Origin: Callipepla californica brunnescens
Lineage: Eukaryota > Chordata > Aves > Galliformes > Odontophoridae
DNA length: 64,000 nt
Reading direction: 5' to 3'
Assembly: GCA_023055505.1 (NCBI GenBank)
Contig: JALIRH010000142.1
Span: forward strand, 124,001-188,000
The translations under genes and the position numbers were made by a program. Position 1 is the stretch's first letter. Every line of letters starts with the position of its first letter. Shown here piece by piece: positions 9,528 through 22,037 of this stretch. The notes beneath the pieces were generated by a model. It saw only the letters and a program-made list of their open reading frames with translations, had not been told where the DNA came from and searched no databases.

Positions 9528-12500
9528 CTGCCCCATAGCTGCCCCATAGCCTCGCCATAGCTTCCTCTTAGATGCCCCACTGCAGCCCCATAGCTGCCTC
9601 ACTGCTGCCCCATCGCTGACCCACTACTGCCTCACTGCTGCCCCATAGCTTCCCAATAGCTGCCTCACCGTTGCCGCATATCTGCCCCATAGCCTCCCCA
9701 CAGCCTCCTCACAGCTACCCAATAGCTGCCTCACTGGTGCACCATAGCTGCCCCAGAGCCTCGCCATAGCCTCATCATAGCTGCCCCACTGCTGCCCCAT
9801 TGCTACCTCCCTGCTGCCCCATAGCCGCCCCATGGCTGTCTAATACCCGCCCCATAACTGCCCTATAGCCTCCCCGTAGCCTCCTCATAGCTGTCTCACT
9901 GCTACCCCATAGCTGCCTCATAGCCGCCCCATAGCCACCCCATAGCTTCCTCACTGCTGCCCCATAGCTGCTCCATAGCCTCCCCATAGCCTCCTCAGAG
10001 CTGCCCCATAGCTGCCCTATAGCCTCCTCATAGCTGTCCCACTGCTGCCCCATAGCTGCCCCGTGGCTGCCTCATAGCTGTCAAACTGCTGCCCCATTGA
10101 CGCCCCATAGCTTCCTCACTGATGCACCATAGCTGCCCCATAGCCTCCCCATAGCCTCTTTATAGCTGCCCCACTGCTGCCCCTTAGATGCCCCATGGCT
10201 GCCTCATAGCCGCCCCGTAGCTGCCCCACTGCTGCCCCATAGCCTCCCCATAGCCTCTTCATAGCTGCCTCACTGCTGCCCCACAGCCGCCCCATGGCTG
10301 CCTCATACCTGCCCCATAGCTTCCTCATAGCCGCTCCATAGCTGCTGCATAGGCTCCTCGGAGCTGCCCCATAGCTTCCTCAATGCGGCCCCAGAGCTGC
10401 CCAACTGCAGCCCCATGCTTGCCTCATAGCTTTTCCATAGCTGCCCCATAGCCTCCCCATAGCCGCCCCATAGCTGCCTCACTGCAGCTTCATAGCTGCC
10501 CCGTAGTCTCCCCATAGCCTCCTCATACCTGTCCCATCGCTGCCTCTCTGCTGCCCCATAGTTGCCCCGTAGCCTCCTCATAGCTACCCCACTACTGCCC
10601 CATACCTGCCCCACTGCTGCTACATATCCACCCCATAGATGTCTCACTGGTGTCCCATTGCCACCCCATGGCTGCCTAATAGCCGCCCCATTGCTGCCCC
10701 ACTGCTGCCCCATAGCTGCACCATGGCTGCCTCATAGCTGTCCAATACCTGCCCTATAGCCTACCCATAGCCTCCTCATAGCTCTCTCACTGCTTCCCCA
10801 TAGTTGCCCCATGGCTGCCTTGTAGCCGCCCCATAGCTGGTCCATAGCCTCCTCTTAGCTGCCCCACTGCTGCCCCATAGCCGTTTGATGGCTGCCCCAT
10901 GGCTACCCCATAGCTGCCCCACTTCTGCCCCATAGCCTCCCCATAGTCTCCTCATAGCTGCCTCACTGCTGCCCCATAGCTGCCTCATAACTGCAAAACT
11001 GCTGCCCCATTGCCGCCTCGTAGCTTCCTCACTGATGCACAATAGCTGCCCCATAGCCTCCCCATAGCTTCCTCTTAGCTGCCCCACTGCAGCCCCATAG
11101 CTGCAGCACTTATGCCCCATAGCTGACTCACTACTGCCTCACTGCTGCCCCATAGCTTCTCAATAGGTACCTCAACGTTGCCACATATCTGCCCCATAGC
11201 CTCCCCACAGCCTCTTCATAGCTACCCAATAGCTGCCTCACTGGTGCACCATAGCTGCCCCAGAGCCTCGCCATAGCCTCATCATAGCTGCTCCACTGCT
11301 GCCCCATTGCTACCTCCCTGCTGCCCCATAGCCGCCCCATGGCTGCCTAATAGCCGCCCAATAGCTGCCCCACTGCTGCCCCATTGATGCCTTATATCTG
11401 CCCGACTACTGCCACATAGCCACTATATACCTGCCCCATAGCCTCCCCATAGCCTCCTCATAGCTGCCCCATGGCTGCCCTCTAGCCTCCTCATAGCTGT
11501 CCCACTGCTGTCCCATAGCTGCCCCGTGACTGCCTCATAGCTGTCAAACTGCTGCCCTAAAGACGCCCCATAACTTCCTCACTGATGCACCATAGCTGCC
11601 GCACAGCCTCTCCATAGCCTCTTTATAGCTGCCCAACTGCTGCCCCATAGCTGCCTCACTGCTTCCCCACTACTGCCCAATAGCTACCCCATAGCTGCCT
11701 CACTGCTGCCCCATATCTGCCCCACTACTTCCCCATAGCTGCCCCACTAATGCCCCATAGCTGCCCCATAGCCTCTCCTGAGCTGCCACATAGCTGCCTC
11801 ACTACTGCCCCAACTGCTGCCCAACTGCTGCCTCATAGCTGCCAAACTACTGCCCCACAGCCGCCCCAAAGCTGTTTCAAATCTGCTCCATAGCTGCCCC
11901 ATAGCCTCCTCATAGCTGCCCAACTGCTGCCCCATAGCTGACTCACTGCTAACCCATAGCTGCCCCATGGCTGCCTTATAGCCGCACCATAGCTGCTTCA
12001 CTGCTGCCACATATCTGCCCCATAGCCGCCTCATAACTGCCTCACTGCTGCTTCATAGCCGCCCCATAGCCTCCTCATAGCCTCCTCATATCTGCCCCAC
12101 TGCTGCCACATAGCTGTCTTACTACTGCCCCATACCTGCCCCACTGCTGCTCCATATCCGCCCCATAGCTGCCCGACTGCTGCCCCATATCTGCCCCATA
12201 GCCTCCTCATAGCTGTTCTAAAGCTAGCTCAATGCTGTCCGATAGCTGCCCCATAGCCTCCTCTTAACTGCCCCACTCGGCCCCATAGCTGCAGCACTAA
12301 TGCCCCATAGCTGACCGACTACTCCCTCATTGCTGCCCCATAGCTTCCCCATAGCTACCTCACCGTTGCCACATATCTACCCCATATCCTCCCCACAGCC
12401 TCCTCAAAGCTACCCCATAGCTGCCTCACTGTTGCACCATAGCTGCCCCATAGCCTCTCCATACCCTCCTCATTGCTGCCCCATAGCTGCCCCATAGCTT

Positions 12501-13703
12501 CCCCACAGCCTCCTCATAACTGTCCCATTGGTGCCCCATAGCTGCCCCATGGCTGCCTCACTGGTGTACCATAGCTGCCCCATGGCTGCCTCACTGGTGT
12601 ACCATAGCTGCCCCGTAGACTCACCATAGCCTCATCATAGCTTCCCAACTGCTGCCCCATTGCTACCTCCCTGCTGCCCTATAGCTGCCCCATAGCTGCT
12701 CCATAGCCTCCCCATAGCCTCCTCATAACTGCCCCACTAATGCCCCATAGCTGCCGCACTAATGCCCCATATTTGACTCTCTACTCCCTCACTGCTGCCC
12801 CGTAGCCTCCCTATAGCTGCCTCACTGGTGCCCCATATCTGCCTCACTGGTGCCCCATAGCTGCCCCATAGCTTCCCCACAGCCTTCTCATAGCTGCCTC
12901 ACTACTTCCTCACTACTGCCCCATAGCTTTCTCATAGCTACCCCATAGCTGCCTCACTGCTGCCCCATATCTGCCCCACTACTTCCCCATAGCTGCCCCA
13001 CTAATGCCCCATAGCTGCCACATAGCCTCTTAATAACCGTCCCATATCTGCCCCACTGCTGCTCCATTGCCTCCCCATAACCTCCTCATAGCTGACCCAT
13101 AGCTGCCCCATAGCTACCTCACTGCTGCCCCATACGTGCCCCATGGCTGCCTAATTCCCGCCCCATAGCTGCCCCACTGCTGCCTTATATCTGCCCAACT
13201 ACTGCCACATAGGCGCTCTATAGCTGCCCCATAGCCTCCCCTTAGCCTCCTCATAGCTGCCCCATAGCTAGCTCTCTGCTGCCACATAGCTTCCCCATAG
13301 CCTCCTCATAGCTGTCCCACTGCTGCCCCATAGCTGCCAAAATGCTGCCCCAAAGCCGCCCCATAGCTTCCTCACTGATGCACCATAGCTGCCCCATAGC
13401 CTCCCATAGCCTCCTTATAGCTGCCTCACTGCTACTCCATAGCTCCATCACTGCTTCCTCATAGCTGCCCCACTACTGCCTCATAGCTGCTTGATGGCTG
13501 CCTAATAGCCGCCCCATACCTGCCCCACTCTTGCCCCATAACTGCCCCATGGCTACCCTTAGAGCTGCCCCACTTCTGTCCCATAGCTGCCCCATAGCTG
13601 CCCCACTGCTGCCCCGTGGCTGCCTCATTTCTGCCCCATACCTGCCTTACTGCAGCCCCATAGCCACCCCATAGCTGCCTCATATCCTCCCCATAGCCTC
13701 CTC
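9528..13703 (+). repeat. 11-bp satellite CCCCATAGCTG, block 1
   Basis: About 4.2 kb of tandem 11-mers, consensus CCCCATAGCTG with common variants CCCCACTGCTG, CCTCATAGCTG and CCCCATAGCCT. Larger units are visible: a recognisable stretch containing CACCGTTGCCGCATATCTGC at about 9667 recurs diverged at about 11173 and 12361, so higher-order repeats of about 1.2-1.5 kb exist. Because 11 is not a multiple of three and the reverse complement has no stop, all three minus frames read the same peptide period (GQLWGSYGAAM), which explains the many minus-strand ORFs. There is no gene in it. Confidence 0.93.
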
Positions 13704-14235
13704 ATAGATGTTACAAGTGCTAGGGGAAAAAAGAGAGCGCCGCGCGGCCCCGGAATCCTGCCCCGCCCCTCCCCCGCTGCCGCTGCCGCTGCCGCTGCCC
13801 CTGCCCAGCCCCACCCCCAAAGCTCACAGTGCCTCCCGTACAGCCGCCGCCGCCGCTCCAACGTGCGGTTTCCGCGGCAACGGAGCCGCCGCCGCCGCCG
13901 CCGCTCCAACGCGCGGTTTCCGCAGTTTCCGCAGTTTCCGCGGTTCCCACGGCAACGGAGCCGCCGCCGCCGCCGCCGCTCCAACGCGCGGTTTCCGCAG
14001 TTTCCGCAGTTTCCGCAGTTTCCGCGGTTCCCACGGCAACGGAGCCGCCGCCGCCGCCGCCGCTCCAACGCGCGGTTTCCGCGGTTTCCGCGGCGCCGCC
14101 ACCGCCGCCGCCATAGTACTCCACCGCTCCGTTCATCTGCGGGGGGGGGGGGACTTCCGTTTCCGGCTTCCGGGACCGGCGCACGCGTAGTGCTATTCCC
14201 AGAGCCGCGCGCAGTGGGGGTGGGGCTGTTCGGCC
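13704..14235 (+). promoter_or_regulatory. CpG-island promoter with GC-rich tandem module
   Basis: Abruptly CpG-rich between two satellite blocks: GC boxes (CCCCGCCCC, about 13762), a CTGCCG run, a complex VNTR (13841-14115), a run of twelve G at 14141-14152 and ETS-type TTCCGG/CTTCCGGG sites (about 14156-14175). An NRF1-like GCGCACGCG follows at about 14178, and then an ATG in good Kozak context at 14236. This is how a TATA-less housekeeping promoter of a bird microchromosome gene looks. The transcription start is not defined by the sequence alone. Confidence 0.72.
13841..14115 (+). repeat. GC-rich hierarchical VNTR with X-box-like motifs
   Basis: Four diverged modules, each with a (GCC)n run, CTCCAACGCGCG, a variable number of 9-bp GTTTCCGCA/G units and, in the two middle modules, GTTCCCACGGCAAC (13943-13956 and 14027-14040). 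That 14-mer differs by one base from the palindromic RFX X-box consensus. The first module has a weaker TTTCCGCGGCAACG. Both the GCC and the GTTTCCGCA counts differ between modules, so length polymorphism is likely. Confidence 0.82.
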
Positions 14236-14310
14236 ATGGCGTTGGCGGGGGGGAGGTCGCGCAACGTGGAGCTCCTGGGGGAGCTACAGCGGCTGCTCGC
14301 GCACACGCAG
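14236..14310 (+). CDS. Orphan first coding exon, gene not recognised
   Basis: ATG in strong Kozak context (CGGCCATGG), followed by 25 codons, MALAGGRSRNVELLGELQRL and LAHTQ, ending CAG before a GTGGGAAAG donor in phase 0. The helical leucine-rich start suggests a small coiled-coil or adaptor protein, but I cannot name the gene. Reading on into the intron gives glycine-rich nonsense. No second exon is found before the satellite resumes at 14631, nor in the satellite. Either the gene's remaining exons lie beyond the repeats, in which case the intron is mostly satellite, or this is a promoter/exon-1 fragment carried by duplication. Confidence 0.5.
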
Positions 14311-14630
14311 GTGGGAAAGGGGAGGGGGGGAGGAGTGGGGTGGCGGAGGGAGAAGGGGGGAATAGGGTGTGGGTGGGGTGGGGCGGAGTTGGGTGAGGGA
14401 CGGGGATGTGGGGCTGGGGTTGGGGCTAATGGGGCTCGATGCTCGGTTCTAAGTCCGGGTGCTCAGTTAGGGGTCTGAAGGCTCTGTTATGGGGCTGGGG
14501 CTGCAGATGTGGGGTCGGGGTTGTGGGTCCGTGGCCGTCGATGTGGGGGAGGGATCAGCCAGTCCTCATTGGTGGGCAACCATGGAAGGGGCGAGGACTC
14601 CAACAAAAGAAGCGGGGGGAAACCAGCAGC
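14311..14630 (+). other. G-rich intron-like spacer
   Basis: Starts with the GTGGGA donor and is strongly G-rich on the + strand (GGGGAGGGGGGAGGAG, GGGGCTGGGG repeats), typical of avian first introns and able to form G-quadruplex or R-loop structures. It ends at GAAACCAGCAG, where the 11-bp satellite resumes. No exon is seen. Confidence 0.6.
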
Positions 14631-17600
14631 CCCACTGCTGCCCCATAGCCTCCTCATAGCTGCCCCACTGCAGCCCCATAGCTGCCCCATGGCTGCCCCA
14701 CTGTTGCCCCCGCTGCCACCCCATAGCCACCCCACTGCTGCCCCATAGCTGCCCCACTACTGCCTCATAGCGGCCTCATAGCCTCCTCAGAGCTGCTCGA
14801 TATCTGCATCACTGCTGCCTTAGAGCCGCCCCATAGCTGCCCCACTGCTGCCCCATTGCTGCCTCACTGCAGCCCCATAGCTGCCAATGGCTGCCCCATA
14901 ACCTCCTCATAGCTGCCCCACTGCTGCCCCATAGCCGCCCCATAGCTGCCCCACTGCTAACTTATAGTTGCCCCACTACTGCCCCATAGCTTCCCCACTG
15001 CTGCTCCACAGCCGCCCCAAAGCCTGCTCATAGCTGCCCCACTGCTGCCCCATATCTGCCTCATGGCTGCCTCATAGCCGCACCATAGCTGCCCCACTGC
15101 TGCCCCGTGTCTGCCTCATGGCTGCCTCATAGCCGCACCATAGCTGCCCCACTGCTGTCCCATAGCTGCCCTATAGCTTCCTTGTAGCTGCCCCACTGCT
15201 GCCCTATAGCATTTCCATAGCCTCTTCATAGCTGCCTCACTGCTGCCCCACAGCCACCCCATGGCTGCCTCATACCTGCCCCATAGCTGCCTCCTAGCCG
15301 CTCCATACATGCCCCATAGTCTCCCTATAGCGTCCTCATTGCTGCCCCACTACTGCCCCATAGCTGCCCCACTACTGCGTTATTGCTGCCCCACTGCTGC
15401 CCCATAGCTGCCCCATAACGTCCTCATAGCTGCCCCATACCTGCCTCACTGCTGCCCAATAGGTGCCCAAAGGCTGCCTAATAGCCGCCCCATAGCTGCC
15501 CCACTGCTTCCCAATAGCTGCCTTATATCTGCCCGACTGCTGCCCCATAGCTGCCTCATAGCCTCCCCATAGTCTCCTCATAGCTGCAACACTGCTGCCC
15601 CATAGCCTTCCCATAGCTGCCTTAGCTGCCCCACTGCTGCCCCATATCTGCCCCATAGCCTCCTCAAGGCCTCCTCATAGCTAACCCATAGCTGCCTCAC
15701 TCGTGCCCCATAGCTGCCTCTCTGCTGCCCCATAGCTGCCCCATAGCCTCCTCATAGCTGCCTCACTGCTGCCCCATATCTGCCCAACTTCTGCCTAATT
15801 GCTGCCTCACTGCTGCACCATAGCTGCCCTACGGCTGCCTCATAGTTGCCCCATAGCTGTCTCATAGCCACCCGATAGCTGCCTCCATAGCCTTCTCGTA
15901 GCTTCCTTACTGCTGCCCCATAGCTGCACCGTGGCTGCCCCATAACTGCACCGTGGCTGCCTCATAGCCGTTACATATCTGCCCCATAGCCTCCCCATAG
16001 CCTCCCCATAGCCTCCCCATAGCTTCCTCATAGCTGCCTCACTGCTACCCCATAGCTCCCTCGCTGCTTCCCCATAGGTGCCCCATGGCTACCTCATAGC
16101 TGCCCCACTGCTGTCCCATAGCTGCCCCATGGCTGCCTCATAGCCACCCCATAGCTGACCCACCGCTGCCTCATAGCTGCTCCACTACTGCCCCATAGCT
16201 GCCTCACTGGTTTCTCATACCTACCCCATGGCTGCCTCATAACCTCACCATAGCTGCCCCACTACTGCCCCATAGCCACCCCGTCGCTGCCCCATAGCCT
16301 CCCCATACTTGCCCCATAGCTGCCCCATGGCTGCCTCATAGCCGTCCAATAGCTGCCCGACTACTGCCCCATAGCTGCCTCATAGCCTCCCCATAGTCTC
16401 CTCACAGTTGCCCACACTGCTGCCCCATAGCCTCCCCATAGCTGCCTTAGCTGCCCCACTGCTGCACCACATCTGCCCCATAGCCTCCTCATAGCTGACC
16501 CATAGCTGCTTGATAAGTGCCTCATACCTGTTCTATAACTGCCTCACTGCTGCCCCATAGCTGCCCCATAGTTTCCTCAGAGCCTCCTCATATTTGCCCC
16601 ACTGCTGCCCCGTAGCTGCCTTACTACTGCCCCATACCTGCCTCACTGCTGCCCCATAGCTTCCCCGTCGCTGCCTCATAGCCGCCCCATTGCTGCCCCA
16701 TGGCTTCCCAATAGCATCCTCAAAGCTGCCCCATTGCTTCCCCTTAGCTTCCTCACTGCTGCCCCATAGCTACCCCACTACTGCCCCATAGCCGCCCCGT
16801 AGCCTCAAAGCTGCCCCACTGCTGCCCCATGGCTGCCTCTTTGTTGCCCCATACCTGCCCCACTGCTGCCCTATAGCCACCCCATACCTGCCTCACTTCT
16901 GCCCCATAGCTGCCTCATATCCTCCCCATAGCCTCCTCATAGATGCCTCACTGCTACACAATAGCTGCCCCACAGCTGCCCCATAGCTGCCTCACTGCAG
17001 CCCCACAGCTACTTTTTGTCTGCCTCAAAGATGCCCCATAGCTTCCTCATGGCCTTCCTATAGTCTCATCATAGCTGCCCCACTGCTGCCCCAAAGCTGC
17101 CTTACTACTGCCCCTTGCTGCCCCAAGGCTCGCTTATAGCTACACCATAGCTGTTTCACTACTGCCACATAGCTGCCCCATGGCTGCCCCATAGCTGCTC
17201 AACTGCTGCCCCATAGTCGCCCCATAGCTGCCCCACTGCTGCCCCATACCTGCTTCATAGCCTCCCCATAGTCTCCTCCTGCTACCCCACTGCTGCCCCA
17301 TAGCTGCTCCATAGCCTCTCAAGAGACTCCTCATAGCTGCCCCACTTCAGCCCCATAGCCGCCCCATAGCTGCCTCACTGCTGCCCCATTGCCACCCCAT
17401 GGCTGCCTAATAGCCGCCCCATAGCTGTCCCACTGCTGCCCCATAGCTGCCTTATAGGTGCCCCACTACTGCCACATTGCCGCTCTATAGCTGCCCCATA
17501 GTCACCCCATAGCTGCCCCCATAGCCTTCTCAATAGCTTCCTTACTGCTGCCCATAGCTGCCCCACTGCTGCCCCATAGCTGCACCGTGGCTGCCCCATA

Positions 17601-18225
17601 GCCTCCCCATAGCCTCATCATAGCTGCCTCACTGCTACCCCATAGCTCCCTCGCTGCTTCCCCATAGCTGCCCCATGGCTACCTCATAGCTGCCCCATAG
17701 CTGCCCCACTACTGCCCCATAGCCACCCCATAGCTGCCTCACTGCTCCCCCATAGCTACATTTTGTCTGCCTCAGAGCTGCCCCATCGCTTCCCCATGGC
17801 CTTCCCATAGCCTCGTCATAGCTGCCAAACTACTGACCCATAGCTGCTTCACTACTGCCCCATAGCTGCCCAATGGCTTCCCCATAGCCACCCTATAGCT
17901 GCCCAACTACTGCCCCATAGCCTCCCCATAGCTGCCTCACTGCTCCCCCATAGCTGCCCCATGTCTGCCTCATCGCCGCCCCATAGCTGCCCCATAGCCT
18001 CTCGATAGCTGACCCATAGCTGCCCCATAGCCTCCTCATAGCTGCCTCACTGCTGCCTGATTGCTGCCTCACTTCTGCCCCATAGCTGCCCAATGGCTTC
18101 CTCATAGCCGCCCCATAGCTGCCCCACTGCTGCCCCATAGCTGCCTTATAGCTGCCCTACTACTGCCCCATAGCTGCCCCACTGCTGCCCAATAGCTGCC
18201 CCATAGCTTCCCCATAGCCTCCTCA
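14631..18225 (+). repeat. 11-bp satellite CCCCATAGCTG, block 2
   Basis: Same satellite and strand as block 1, again with CCCCACTGCTG and CCTCATAG variants. It starts immediately after the CpG-island segment and ends at CCTCCTCATACC, where a T-rich transition leads into the 8-bp satellite. Same strand and same variants on both sides suggest that the CpG-island piece sits inside one original array, or that the array expanded within an intron. There is no gene in it. Confidence 0.92.
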
Positions 18226-20531
18226 TACCTTTCTTTTCTCTTATTCTGGCATTCTGACATTCTGACATTGTGACATTCTGAGATACTCTCATTGTCACAT
18301 TGCAACATTGTTACATTCTAATATTCTCCCATTCTGAACTTCTGGAATTATGACAACCTGCCGTTGTGACATTCTCCCATTCTGACATTATGACATTCTC
18401 ATATTCTCACATTCTGAAGTTCTGGCATTATGACAACCTGCCCTTGTGCTATTTTCACATTCTGACATTCTGACATTCTAGCATTGTGACATAGTGACAT
18501 TCTGGAATTGTGACAACCTGTCATTCTGACATTCTGTCATTGTGATACTCTCACATTCTGCTATTGTGACATTCAGATATTTGGACATTCTGAAATTCTG
18601 GAATTGTGACATTCTGAAATTCTGGAAATGTGACAATCTGTCATTCTCACATTGTGACAATGCAAAATTCTGATACTGTGAAATTCTGACTCTCTCTCAT
18701 TGTGACATTGTGAGATTCTCACATCGTGGCATTGTGGCATTCTCACTTTCTCACGTTCTGACATGTTAACATTGTGACATTCTAACATTCTCTCATTGTG
18801 ATTTTCGGCCATATTTATCATCTGACATTGTGACGTTCTGTCACAGTCATATGTTGTCATTGTGACATTCTATCTTCATGACATACTGATATTGTGACTT
18901 TGTGGCATTGTGATACACTGACATTCTGAAATTGTGGCAATCTGTCATTGTGACTCTGTGACATTCTCCAATTCTGACATTCTCACATTCTAACGTTCTC
19001 ACATTGTGTCATTCGGTCATTGTCATATTCTCACTTTCTGATATTCTCTCATTGTGATATCGTGACGTTGTGACAATTTGACATTCTGACATTAAGACAT
19101 TCCGACATCATGAGATTCTCTCTTTCTCTCATTCTGACATTTTGACATTGTGACATTCTCACTTTCTCATATTCTGCCATTCTGATATTCTGGCATTGTG
19201 ACATTCTGAGATACTCACATTGTGACATTGTGACATTCTAATATTCTCACCTTCTGAAGTTCTGGCATTATGACAATCTGCCATTGTGATATTCTCACTT
19301 TCTGATATTATGACATTCTAGCGTTGTGACATAGTGAAATTGTGACATTCAGACATGTTGACATTCTGAAATTCTGGAATTGTGACAACCTGTCATTCTC
19401 ACATTGTGACAATGCAACATTCTGATATTGTGACATGATGACATTGTGACACTGTGACATTCTGAAATTCTAACTCTCCCTCATTCTGACGTTCAGACAT
19501 TCTCACATTGTGACATTGTAAAACTCTGACTCTCTCTCATGGTGACATTCAGACATTCACACATTTTGACATTGTGACATTCTGACATTCTGGCATTCTG
19601 ACATTCTCACAATGTGTCATTCGGTCATTGCCATATTCTCACTTTCTGATATTCTCTCATTGTGATATTGTGACGTTGTGACAATTTGACATTCTGACGT
19701 TAAGACATTCTGACATCATGACATTCTCTCTTTCCCTCATTCTGACATTTTGACATTGTGACATTCTGAGATACTCTCATGGTGACATTGTGACATTGTG
19801 GCATTCTAATATTCTCACCTTCTGATGTTCTGGCATTATGACAATCTGCCATTGTGATGTTCTCACCTTGTGACATTGTGACATTCTAGCATTTTGACAA
19901 TGCGTCATTCTGACGTTGTGACATAGTGACATTCTGGAATTTGGAAAATCTTTCATTCTGACATTCTGTCATTGTGACATTCTCAGAATCTGACATTGTG
20001 ACATTCTGATATTTTCACATTCTGAAATTCTGTAATCGTGACAATCTGTCATTCTCCCATTGTGGTATTTGTGACGTTCTTACACTGTTACATATTGATA
20101 TTCTGACCTTGAGACATTGCGACATTGTGACATAGTGATATTCTGTCATTCTGACATTTTGACATTCTCACATTCTCACTTTCTTACATTGTGACACTCG
20201 GTCATTGTGATATTCTCTCTTTTTCATCTCCTCTTATTGTGACTTTCTGACACAGTCATATTCCCTAATCTTGTAGTTGTGACACAGTGAAGATTTGACA
20301 TTCTGACATTAAGACACTCTGACATCATGACATTCTCACTTTCTCCCATTCTGACATGTTGACATTGTTGCATTCTAACATTCTCTCATTGCTATATTCT
20401 GACATATTTCTATTCTGTCATTGTGACATTCTCTCACAGACACATGCTGCCATTTTGACATTCTATCGTTGTGACATTCTGACATTGTGACATTCTGAGA
20501 TACTCTCATGGTGACATTCTGACATTCTAAT
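18226..20531 (+). repeat. 8-bp satellite TGACATTC, block 1
   Basis: Tandem octamers, consensus TGACATTC/TGACATTG with frequent TCTCACAT, TGATATTC and TGGCATTG variants. The period is clear in runs such as CATTCTGACATTCTGACATT. The reverse complement has no stop in the consensus, giving open minus frames with an eight-residue period (SECQNVRM). Larger repeated phrases such as TTCGGTCATTG and TGACACAGTCATATTCCC recur at several places. There is no gene in it. Confidence 0.92.
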
Positions 20532-20864
20532 TGTATGGGAACTGTTGAATCATGGCCTGAACCACTGATTGATCACCTGAGGCAAGCCCTGAGTCAGCTG
20601 CAGGGGCACAAGTGAGTGTGATTGGAAGGGGTGGAGTTTGACTCCACCTCTGCCAAGACCCCATTTAAGGGCTGACCTCCAGCAGGGAAGGTTCTCTTGT
20701 TAGAGATCCCTCCCTTTTGGAGTTATTAGCGAGCCTCGACCATCATCAAGGTGAGCTCCTCTCTTTTCTTCTTGTTTGTATACCATTTTCTTAAGCCTAC
20801 CTAAAATATACCGCCTTTCGCACAATTTCCATGGAGTGCTTTTTTGGGGGTTATTTGCCCTATA
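20532..20864 (+). mobile_element. LTR-like insertion in the 8-bp satellite, 5-bp target duplication
   Basis: A 333-bp unique segment starting TGTATGGGAACTG and ending TTGCCCTATA, flanked by CTAAT on both sides (20527-20531 and 20865-20869). It carries a TATA-like CCATTTAAGG (about 20662) about 170 bp before its end, as expected of a short LTR read on +. No coding capacity and no second copy in the window. The 3' terminus is TA, not CA, so a solo LTR is the preferred but not the only reading. Confidence 0.67.
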
Positions 20865-22037
20865 CTAATATTCTGACTTTCTCACATCGTGACATTCAGT
20901 CACTGTCATAATTCTCACTTTCTGATATTCTCTTACTGTGCTATTGTGGCATTGTGACAAGTTGACATTCTGACTTCATGACATTCTCTCTTTCCCTCAT
21001 TCTGACATTGTGACATTGTCACGTTCTGACATTCGGTCGTTGTGATATTCTCACTTTTTCATATTCTCTCTTTGTGACATTGTGACACAGTCATATTCCC
21101 TGATTTTGTAATTCTGATATTCTGACGTTCTGACATTCTCACAATGTGTCATTCATTCACTGGCATATTCTCACTTTCTGATATTCTCTCATTGTGATAT
21201 TGTGACTTTGTGACAATTTGACATTCTGACATCATGACATTCTCTCTTTCCCTCATTCTGATATTCTGACATTGGGACATTCTCACTTTCTCGTATTCTG
21301 ACATTCTGATATATCAATAATCTGTAATTGCGACATTCTCTCATTGTGGCATTGTGACATTCTCTCATTCTGACACTGAAATTCTGAGATTTGTGATATT
21401 GTGACGTTCTCATACTGTGACATTCAGGCACTCTCACATTGGTTCATTCTGACATTCTGACGTTATGACATTTTGATGTTGTGACATTCACTCACTCCCA
21501 TTCTGGCGTTTTCACATTCTGACATTCTCACAATCTGGCATTCTAAAATTGTGGCCATCTCTCATTGTGACATTCACTCATTCTCACATTCTGATAGTTT
21601 GACAGTCTCTCTTGGTGACATTTTGAGGTTCTCTCGTTGTGACATTGTGATATTCTGACCTTCTGATGTTCTGACATTTTGACATTATAGCATTGTGACA
21701 CTCTGACATTCTCTCCTTGTGACATTCTGACATTCCGATATTTTGACTTTCTCTCATTACCACATTCTGACATTCTGAAACTGTGGGAATCTGTCATTCT
21801 GACATTCTGTCCTTGTGATATTTGGACTTTGTGACATTTTGACATTTTGAAGTTCTGACATTCTGAGATCCTCTCATTGTGACACTGTGACATTGTCATT
21901 CACTTGGTGTTATTATCTCTCATTGTGACCTTGTGACATTTTGATATTCCCCGATTTTCTAATTGCGACATTCTGACATTCGGTCATTGTGATGTTCTCA
22001 CTTTTTCATATTCTCTCATTGTGACGTTTTGACACAG
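20865..22037 (+). repeat. 8-bp satellite TGACATTC, block 2
   Basis: Continuation of the octamer array between the two insertions, with the same variants. The phrase TGACACAGTCATATTCCC (about 21067) here is the uninterrupted counterpart of the site split by the next insertion. There is no gene in it. Confidence 0.9.

Noticed and set aside
13625..14396. Alanine/proline- and arginine-rich ORFs on both strands of the CpG island
   Set aside because: They are translations of GCC runs and GTTTCCGCA repeats in a promoter. All six frames are open because of composition.
9624..18308. Many minus-strand ORFs with MGQLWGSYGAA repeats
   Set aside because: These are direct consequences of the stop-free 11-bp unit; no promoter, splice or conservation evidence. 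Reported only as a property of the repeat.
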